A stretch of DNA of 64,000 bases, from contig JAGTXO010000003.1 in NCBI GenBank assembly GCA_019448385.1, positions 1,116,001 to 1,180,000 on the forward strand. Direction: 5' to 3'. How positions within the stretch are numbered: the stretch's first letter is position 1; every line of letters starts with the position of its first letter. Below, in pieces: positions 57,504 to 64,000 of the stretch. This stretch comes from Diacronema lutheri (taxonomy: Eukaryota > Haptophyta > Pavlovophyceae > Pavlovales > Pavlovaceae). The notes under the pieces are model-generated. The model had not been told where the DNA came from. It did not search any database and saw nothing but the letters and a program-made list of their open reading frames with translations. The translations under genes were made by a program, and so were the position numbers.

Positions 57504-60215
57504 ATGGCGAAGCCGTCGGCGCTGCAGCGCAACCGGCTGCTCGAGCTGAGCCCGTCCGAGCTCGTGTTTGGCGCCGTCCGGCTGCACACGCCCTACGTGC
57601 AGACGCTGCGCATCACAAACCCGCTGCCCGCGCCCGTCGAGTTTACGATCCGGCCGACAGCGTCGGACCGTTGGGAGGTGTCGCCGTCACGCGCGCACCT
57701 TTCGCCCGGCGCGTCGGTGGACGTGCAGGTATTGCTTCGCTTGACGCGCCCGCCGCCACCGCCGCGCAGCGCGTCGACCGCCCACCCGCCGCCACCGCCG
57801 GCCGGCGCGGCTGGCGGCGATGGCGCGCCCGCCGCGCTGCGCGACCTCTTCCTCGTCTCGACGATCCACGGCTCGCAGCAGCTTTTCGCGCGCGTGCACC
57901 CGTGGCACGCCGCCGCATCTGCCGCGCTTTCGCCCCGCGCACCGCCCGCGGCGCACCCGACGTTGGGCGGCGGCGACGAGGCGGCGGCCGGCGCCGGAGC
58001 GCGCTCGTCGCCCGGCGGCGCGCGCGGCGCCGCCGCGCCCGCGTCGGCGCGGCGCCTCGCCTTCGAAGCGCCCGAGCCGGCGGATGGGACGGCGGACGCG
58101 CCGGAATGGACCCTGCGCGCCGACGAGCGCGCCGCCGCCGCCGACGGGCCTGTAGCGCGCGCGGTCGCGGCTGCGCTCGCGCGCGAGCGCAGCGCCGCCG
58201 AGGAGCGCAGCCGGCGTGTGCTCGCGCTGCTCGAGGCCAAGGACGAGGCGATTCGCTCGCTGCACGCCGAGCTCGCGGCGGCGAGCGCGCGCGCTGACGC
58301 GCACGCGGCCGACGCGCGCGCGGCCGCCGCGCGCGCCGATGCGGCCGACGCCGCGGCCGACGACGTCGCAGCCGACGGCGCGCGCGCTCTCGACGCGGAA
58401 CGGCGTCGCGCGCGCGAGGGGCGCGACGGCGTCACGGCGGAGATCGCGCCGCTGCGCGAGCGCGCGCTCGCCGCCGAGGCGGCGGCCAAGGCGTCGGCCT
58501 CCGCTGAGCGCGCGGCGCACGCCGCGCGGCTCGCCGCCGAGCGCGAGCGCGACGCCGCGCTCGCCGAGCGCGACGCACGTACCGCGCGCGTCGCTGAGCT
58601 CGAGCGGCGGCTGCGCGCCGATTTTGCAAGTAGCGAGGGGCGTGCGGCGAGGAGCGCGCCTGACGACGGCGGCGGCAGCGCGGCGGGCTCGCCGTCGGCG
58701 GGCGGCGCGCGCGCGCTCGACGTCCCGCGCGCCGTGCGGCTGCGGCAGCAGCTCGCCGCTGCGCTCGGCGGCGACGCGCCGCCGGCCAGCGGCGGCGGCG
58801 GCGCCGGCAGCGGCGAGCGCGCGGCGGGTGACGCGCTGGCCGACGTGGTTTCAGCCGCGGCGGCGCGGCTCGGCACGCTCGCGCGCGAGCTCGCGCTCGC
58901 GCGCGCTGCCGCCGACGAGGCCGCCGCGCTCGCGCGCGCCGAGCGCGAGCGCTCGCGCCGTCTGGCCGGCGTCGCCGAGGCGGCGGAGGCGCGCGCGGCC
59001 GCCGACGGGCAGAGCGCGGCCGACGCGGCCGTCACGGCCGACGCCGAGCGCGCCGTCGCTTTCGAATTGCGCGCGCAGCTCGACGGCGCTGCCCGGCGCG
59101 TCGAGCAGCTCGAGGGCGACCTTGCGCGCGCGCATGCCGCGCTCGAGCGCACGCACGCGCATGCCGAGGCCGCGGCGAGCGGCGCTTCAGACGAGCACGC
59201 GGCGCACGGCGAGGCGCTTGCGCGCGCGCGCGCGCAGGCGGGCGCGGCCAAGCAAGCGGAGCTCGAGGCGCGCCGGCTGCTCGCTGCGAGCGACGAGGCA
59301 GCGCGCGCGCGCGAGCACGAGCTCGAGGCGCAGCTCGCCGCTGAGCGCGCGCGCGCCGACGCGGCCGGTGGCGCGCTCGCGCCGCGCGCGACGCGCGCGC
59401 GCGGCGCGGCGGATGGTGCCGAGCGCGTGGACGAAGCGGCGGCGCCCGACGACGACCCTGCCGACGTGCCGAGCGTGCGCGCGCAGCTTGCGCGCGTTGC
59501 CGCGCGCGCCGCCGAGCTTGAGGGGCGCCTCGCCGCCGCCGACGCGGAGCGCGCCGACGCGCTCGACGGCGCGCGCGCCGCCGCACGGCACGAGCTCGCC
59601 GCGGCGCGCGCGGCGGAGCGCGCCGCGCGGCTCGCGGCGGACACGTCGGAGGAGGAGGCGGCGGAGGCGGCGGAGCGCGCGGCCGCGCTGCAGCGGCGCG
59701 TCGGCGCACTCGAGGCCGACATGCTCGCCGCGTCCGCGCGCGCCTTCGCTGCGGATGGTGGCGGCGGTGGCAGCGGCGATGGCGGCGAGCACGACGATGT
59801 GCGCGCCGCACATCGTGCGGCCGACGCCGCGCGGCGCGATGCGGCCGCGGCGCGCACGGCGCTCGCGGAGCGCACGAGCGAGCTGCGTCTCGCGGCGGAC
59901 ACGCTCCTCGCTCTGCGCGAGGCCGATGCGGAGGACTCAGACATGGATGCGGACGAGCCGGCGCGCGGCCGCAGCCGCGGCCGCGGCCGCGCCGGAGGCC
60001 GCAGCCGCAGCCGCAGCCGCAGCCGCAGCCGCCGCGGTCGCGTCAGCAGCCGCAGCCGCAGCCGCGCCGCAGCCGCAGCCGCAGCCGCAGCCGCAGCCGC
60101 AGCCGCCGCGGTCGCGTCAGCAGCCGCAGCCGCAGCCGAAGCCGCAGCCGCAGCCGCAGCCCGAGGGCCGCCGCGCCGCGCTCGCGCGGCAGCTCGCGTG
60201 GCGCGCGCAGCCTGA
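57504..60215 (+). CDS. MSP/ASH-domain coiled-coil protein
   Basis: About 903 residues to the first stop. Residues 10-95 form an Ig-like MSP/ASH domain: LLELSPSELVFGAVRLHTPY, VQTLRITNPLPAPVEFTIRP, then WEVSPSRAHLSPGASVDVQV. Such domains are common in centrosomal and ciliary proteins and in VAP-type proteins. A Pro-rich loop and then a continuous Ala/Arg/Glu coiled coil fill about 220-810. The C-terminus runs into a CAGCCG repeat, where the frame gives Ser-Arg then poly-Ala before the stop. The next frame continues the coiled coil (60251 onward), so both may be parts of one gene joined by an intron in or near the repeat. Divergent from the CHK2-like kinase, 231 bp apart. Confidence 0.65.
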   Translation: MAKPSALQRNRLLELSPSELVFGAVRLHTPYVQTLRITNPLPAPVEFTIRPTASDRWEVSPSRAHLSPGASVDVQVLLRLTRPPPPPRSASTAHPPPPPAGAAGGDGAPAALRDLFLVSTIHGSQQLFARVHPWHAAASAALSPRAPPAAHPTLGGGDEAAAGAGARSSPGGARGAAAPASARRLAFEAPEPADGTADAPEWTLRADERAAAADGPVARAVAAALARERSAAEERSRRVLALLEAKDEAIRSLHAELAAASARADAHAADARAAAARADAADAAADDVAADGARALDAERRRAREGRDGVTAEIAPLRERALAAEAAAKASASAERAAHAARLAAERERDAALAERDARTARVAELERRLRADFASSEGRAARSAPDDGGGSAAGSPSAGGARALDVPRAVRLRQQLAAALGGDAPPASGGGGAGSGERAAGDALADVVSAAAARLGTLARELALARAAADEAAALARAERERSRRLAGVAEAAEARAAADGQSAADAAVTADAERAVAFELRAQLDGAARRVEQLEGDLARAHAALERTHAHAEAAASGASDEHAAHGEALARARAQAGAAKQAELEARRLLAASDEAARAREHELEAQLAAERARADAAGGALAPRATRARGAADGAERVDEAAAPDDDPADVPSVRAQLARVAARAAELEGRLAAADAERADALDGARAAARHELAAARAAERAARLAADTSEEEAAEAAERAAALQRRVGALEADMLAASARAFAADGGGGGSGDGGEHDDVRAAHRAADAARRDAAAARTALAERTSELRLAADTLLALREADAEDSDMDADEPARGRSRGRGRAGGRSRSRSRSRSRRGRVSSRSRSRAAAAAAAAAAAAAAAVASAAAAAAEAAAAAAARGPPRRARAAARVARAA
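59970..60165 (+). repeat. GCAGCC/GCCGCA hexanucleotide repeat with inner duplication
   Basis: Long (GCCGCA)n run, with GGTCGCGTCAGCAGCCGCAG occurring twice about 77 bp apart (60033 and 60110). In one frame it codes SRSRSR, in another AAAA, in the third PQPQ. It separates the MSP-coiled-coil ORF from the next coiled-coil ORF. Confidence 0.85.
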
Positions 60216-60250
60216 GTCGGCCTCATGCGCGCGTGCGCGCGCGCGCGGCT

Positions 60251-63200
60251 ATGCTTGACCTGAGCGCACGCGCGGCGGTGGCGGCGCGGCTCGAGGCGGC
60301 GTCGGCTGCGCGCGCCGACGTCGCGGAAGCGGCGGCGAAGGCGGACAGCTCGGCGCGGCGTGAGGCCGAGTCGAGGCTAGGCGCGGCGCTCGAGGCGGCG
60401 CGTGCGGCGGACGCGCGCGCCGCATCCGCGCGTGCGCTCGACGCGCTCGCGCGCGACGAGGGCGCGGCGGCGCGGCGCGAGGCGCGCGAGGCGCGCGCCG
60501 AGGCCGAGCTGAGCGCTGGACAGGCCGCCGATGCCGCGCGCGCCGCGGACGAGGCACAGCACGCGCTCGCCGCGACGCGCGCGCAGCTGCGCGAGCAGGC
60601 AGGCCGGCACGCGCGCGCGCTGGCCGACGAGCGTGCGCTTGCCGCGGAAGGCACGCGCGAGCTGCGCGCACGGCTGCGCGCGCTCGAGGTGCGCGAGGCG
60701 GGCGCGAGCCCGCCCGGCGCGCGCACCGCCGCGCCCGACGCGGTCGTGCTCGCCGACGCGCTGCGGCTCGAGCTTGACGTCGAGCGCGCGCGCGCAGCCG
60801 CGCTGCACGCCGCGCTGCACGTGGCGGCAGACGCGCGCGACGCGGCGTGCCGCCAGCTCGCGGCGAGCGGCGAGGCGTCGGCGACGCGCACGCACGCCGC
60901 GGCCGGCGCGCTCCGCGCCGCGCGCGCTCTTCACGCCGGTCAGCTGCGCGCGCTCGGCGCTCAGCTCGACGCGGCGAACGGTGCGGCCGTCGAGCTCGAG
61001 CGCGCGGCGCGGCTGCTCGCCGCCGAGCGCGACGCGCTCGCCGACGCGCTTGCCGACGCGGACGCGGACGCGGCCGTCGCGCTCGCCGCCGCGCGCGGCG
61101 CGGCCGTCGCGCCAGGCTGGCGCGGCGCCGATGGGTCGTTGGCCGGCGGCGACACCGACGACGGCGCGAGCCCGCCCGCACCGCTGCCTGCGTGGGCCAG
61201 CGCGCTCGCCGAGCGCGCCGCCGCCGCCGAGCGCGAGCGCGACGGCGCGCTCTCCGCGCTACGCGCGCGGCCGGTGCGCGCCGGCGCCGCCGCCGCCGCG
61301 CGCGCTGCGCGCGCCGACGCCGGCGCGCGTGTCGCGGCGGCCGAGCTGGCGGCGACGCGGCGCGAGCTTGGCGTGCGCACGGCGCACGTCTTCGAGGTCG
61401 AAGCGGCGCTGCTCGTCGCCGAGCAGCGCGCGGCGGCGGCGGAGATGGCCGCGCGCGAGCTCGCCGACGCACGCGCGCGCGAGGCCGAGCACGCGCGCGC
61501 CGCGCGTGCCGAGCGGCTCGGCGCGCAGCACGGCGATGGCACCACCGGCGCGGGTGGCGCGGCGGATGCGGCAAGGTCGGAGCTCGAGGCGATGCGCGCG
61601 CAGCTGATGCTGCAGGAGATTGCGCACGGCGAGGAGCGCGCGCTCGCAGCCGCTGAAGCGGCCGCTGTGTCGCCGCGCGTTGGCGGGGCGCGCGCCGCGC
61701 CCGCGCGCCACGCGCCCGCCGCGGCGGCGGCGGGCTCGGATCGCGCAGCCGACGGCGCCTTCGACGGCGCGGGTGCGGCGGAGGCCGTGCGCGAGGTGGC
61801 CGAGCTGCACGGCCAGCTTGCGCTCGCGCACGCGCAGCTCGACCACGCGCGCGCGACCGCCGACTCGCAGGCGACGGCGCTCGCGCAGCTGCGAGCAGAG
61901 CTGGCGGCGGCTGTGCGCGCACAGGGCGGCGACGGCGACGGCGACATCGACGGCGACGGCGCTGACCGCCTCGCGTCCGCGCTCGTGCGCGCGCGGCTGC
62001 ACGCGGCGGAGGCGCACGGCCGGCTCGCCGCCGCGGCGCGCGAGGAGGCGCGGCTGCGCGCGACGCTGCTCGCGCGCAGCGGCCAGGGCGGTGTCGTCAA
62101 CGACGGCGACGGCGACGGCGACGGTCGACCGCAGCGCTCGGCTCTCTCGCGCGCGGCGGCGGCCGAGGCGGTGGCCGAGCAGCTCCGCCTTGAGCTCGCG
62201 CAGGCGCACGCGCAGCTCGCGAGGGCGCGAGCGGGCGAGGCGGACAGCGCGCTCGCCGGTGACGTGGGCCCCAGCGCGGCGCGCGCGGCGCCCGCCCGCG
62301 CGGCAGACGTGGTTGCGCGCGCGCGCGCCCGACCGCGCGCGCCGAGCGCGCGCGCACAGCTCGAGGTGGCCAACCTTGCGCACGCGCTGCGGCGTGCGCG
62401 CGCGCGCCGGCCGAACGCCGGCGACGCCGGTGGCAGTGGCAGCCGGTTGGCCACCAAAGGCCGCGCCGTCGCGCGCGCGCGCGCAGAGGCGGGTACGGAG
62501 CTGGGCGAGGGCGAGGGCGAGGGCGAGGGTGCGCGAGCGGGCGCGGGCGCAGGCGCGGAAGCGGAGGGCGTCAAGGCGGGCGGCGGCACGCAGCCGGGCA
62601 GCGCCGCTCCGTCCGCCGCCACGTCCGACTCAGAGGCCGAGGCCGAGGCTGAGCTGCGCGCGGGCGGACTTCTCGCGCGCGCAGGCGCCGACCGTGCCGG
62701 CGACGTGCGCGCGCTGCTCGGCGCGCTGCGGCACGCGCAGCGCGCGCTCGCGCACGCGCAGCCCGCGGCGGGTGCGCCCGCACCGACGCCGCGTGCCGCG
62801 TCGCGCGTCGCCGGCGACGCCGGCGCGGCCGATGCGGCGGCGGCCGACGCGGCCGCGCTGCGCGCGGACGTGGACCGGCTCCGGCGCGCGCTCCGGCACG
62901 CGCAGCAGATGGGCGCAGACGAGGCGGCGTCGTTGCGCCAAATCCACCAGATCGAGCTCGCCGGGCTCAACCAGCGGTACGAGCTCGTCGCCGACGGCCA
63001 CCGCACGCTCGCCGCGCGCTGCGCGCAGCTCGCCGAGCAGCTGCACGCCGAGCGCGCGCGCGCGGACGAGCGCGCGCGCGGCGCGGGCGACGCGGAGCGC
63101 GACGACGCGCTCGCACGCGCCGAGGCCAACATCGACCGCGCGAGGCGCCAGCTTGACGCCCGGCCCGACGGCGTGCGGTGGGTCCTCGGCTCGGCCCAGC

Positions 63201-64000
63201 CGCCCCCGCCCAAGCGCAGCGCACCTCCGCGCGCCGACGACACACACGCCGCCGTTACCGCTCTGTCGGCGTCGAACGCGCAGCTGCGCGAGGCGGTTGC
63301 GCTTGCGGCGGAAGAGCGCTCGCGCGCGCGCGCCGATGCGGATGGCGCTCACACGAGAGAGGCCGCTGCGCGCGCCGACGCGGCTGCCGCCGCGTCGGCC
63401 GCGCGCGTGGCCGCCGAGCGCGCCGACGCGGCCGAGGCGGACGCGGCTGTCCTCCGGCTGCGCCTCGCTGACTTGGTCGGCGCGCCGGCCGCCGCGGCGG
63501 ACGGCGCTACCGCGTCTGCTGAGCTGCGCGCCGCGCTGGAGGACGCGGCGCGCGCGCGCGTCGACGCCGACGCTCGCGCGGCCGCGCACGAGGCCGAAGC
63601 GGTGGCATTGCGCGCGCGCCTCGACGCGGCAGAGGCGCGCGCCGCGCTTCCGCCTCCGCAGCCGGCAGACGCGCCGAGCGCTGAGCTGTCGCAGCTGCGC
63701 GCGCAGCTCGACGCCGCGCGCGCCGAGCTCGCGGCTGCGCGCGCCGCCGCGCTCGCGCCCGCGCGCGCACCATCGGTCGTACCGCAGAGCACGCCGGCCG
63801 CGCTCGCAGCCGCGGCGCTCGACGCGGTCGAGCGGCGCGCGCGCGAGGCGGAGGGCGCGCGCGTGCAGCTCACGCTCCGGTGCGAGGCGCTCGAGGCGGC
63901 GCTCGCCGAGGCGGACGCGGCGGTCGCGGTTGCGCATGCAGAGCAGGCGGCGGCCGCGCACGACGCGCGGGGGCATAACGAGCACGTGCGCGCGCTGCAG
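60251..64000 (+). CDS. Very long coiled-coil ORF, open at the right edge
   Basis: From the ATG at 60251 the frame is open for 1,250 codons to the last base of the window. The frame is also open upstream of this ATG into the CAGCCG repeat, so the true start is uncertain. The protein is an almost pure Ala/Arg/Glu/Leu coiled coil with DGDGDGDG stretches, a linker with EGEGEGEG and a segment with QIHQIELAGLNQRYELV that is less repetitive. No catalytic domain is visible. It probably continues the preceding MSP-domain gene as a giant centrosomal or ciliary coiled-coil protein, or is a separate golgin/centrosome-like gene. Confidence 0.6.
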   Translation, partial: MLDLSARAAVAARLEAASAARADVAEAAAKADSSARREAESRLGAALEAARAADARAASARALDALARDEGAAARREAREARAEAELSAGQAADAARAADEAQHALAATRAQLREQAGRHARALADERALAAEGTRELRARLRALEVREAGASPPGARTAAPDAVVLADALRLELDVERARAAALHAALHVAADARDAACRQLAASGEASATRTHAAAGALRAARALHAGQLRALGAQLDAANGAAVELERAARLLAAERDALADALADADADAAVALAAARGAAVAPGWRGADGSLAGGDTDDGASPPAPLPAWASALAERAAAAERERDGALSALRARPVRAGAAAAARAARADAGARVAAAELAATRRELGVRTAHVFEVEAALLVAEQRAAAAEMAARELADARAREAEHARAARAERLGAQHGDGTTGAGGAADAARSELEAMRAQLMLQEIAHGEERALAAAEAAAVSPRVGGARAAPARHAPAAAAAGSDRAADGAFDGAGAAEAVREVAELHGQLALAHAQLDHARATADSQATALAQLRAELAAAVRAQGGDGDGDIDGDGADRLASALVRARLHAAEAHGRLAAAAREEARLRATLLARSGQGGVVNDGDGDGDGRPQRSALSRAAAAEAVAEQLRLELAQAHAQLARARAGEADSALAGDVGPSAARAAPARAADVVARARARPRAPSARAQLEVANLAHALRRARARRPNAGDAGGSGSRLATKGRAVARARAEAGTELGEGEGEGEGARAGAGAGAEAEGVKAGGGTQPGSAAPSAATSDSEAEAEAELRAGGLLARAGADRAGDVRALLGALRHAQRALAHAQPAAGAPAPTPRAASRVAGDAGAADAAAADAAALRADVDRLRRALRHAQQMGADEAASLRQIHQIELAGLNQRYELVADGHRTLAARCAQLAEQLHAERARADERARGAGDAERDDALARAEANIDRARRQLDARPDGVRWVLGSAQPPPPKRSAPPRADDTHAAVTALSASNAQLREAVALAAEERSRARADADGAHTREAAARADAAAAASAARVAAERADAAEADAAVLRLRLADLVGAPAAAADGATASAELRAALEDAARARVDADARAAAHEAEAVALRARLDAAEARAALPPPQPADAPSAELSQLRAQLDAARAELAAARAAALAPARAPSVVPQSTPAALAAAALDAVERRAREAEGARVQLTLRCEALEAALAEADAAVAVAHAEQAAAAHDARGHNEHVRALQ

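Noticed and set aside
57593-63985. Several long minus-strand ORFs at the right end
   Set aside because: All are antisense of the coiled-coil genes; low complexity and no start context or domain.

Overview
The window looks like nuclear DNA of a unicellular, flagellated alga with a complex plastid, most likely a haptophyte. The DNA is very GC-rich throughout. Short GT-AG introns of about 90-230 bp are present. There is a plastid-type release factor with a signal-peptide-like leader ending in an ASAFA-type motif. Two flagellar/basal-body genes (CEP164-like and CFAP77) and an AID/APOBEC-like deaminase of the kind reported from haptophytes also point this way. The clade is an inference; no rRNA or organelle marker is present.

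Layout. Positions 1-12487 hold the right part of a large mobile-element-like locus whose left end lies outside the window. Its main gene reads as one giant spliced ORF (at least 3,900 residues if the proposed exons are right). It carries Ulp1-like peptidase modules, a possible FEN/XPG-like segment, a YqaJ-type exonuclease, a chromodomain and, at the C-terminus, a complete-looking Fanzor (eukaryotic TnpB relative) with an intact RuvC triad. A 164-bp repeat lies just downstream. A second copy sits about 26 kb away, next to the TruA gene, flanked by a 44-bp target-site duplication.

The rest is dense host sequence, mostly in head-to-head pairs with 44-291 bp between start codons: CEP164-like/plastid RF1; ABHD-type hydrolase/CPPED1-like phosphatase; XPB helicase/F-box protein; an unknown protein/AID-APOBEC-like deaminase; IQ-motif protein/TruA; NOB1/TPR-cyclophilin-ankyrin fusion; secreted Asp-rich repeat protein/trypsin-like membrane protease; REEP/CFAP77; FHA-kinase (CHK2-like)/MSP-coiled-coil protein. 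Between pairs are a pseudo-M48 peptidase, a GRIP golgin, a complex I NUXM subunit and a PP2C-EDR2C-TIR-like fusion. A very long coiled-coil ORF runs off the right edge.

Functional themes are housekeeping (TFIIH, 40S maturation, tRNA pseudouridylation, complex I, plastid translation termination), cilium (CEP164, CFAP77, possibly the MSP-coiled-coil protein), endomembrane (golgin, REEP) and DNA damage or mutation (CHK2-like, XPB, deaminase). Introns share an unusual donor, mostly GTGCGC/GTGCGG, and this was used to place exon ends. Long poly-G tracts lie in introns and intergenic DNA. No tRNA, rRNA or CRISPR array was seen.
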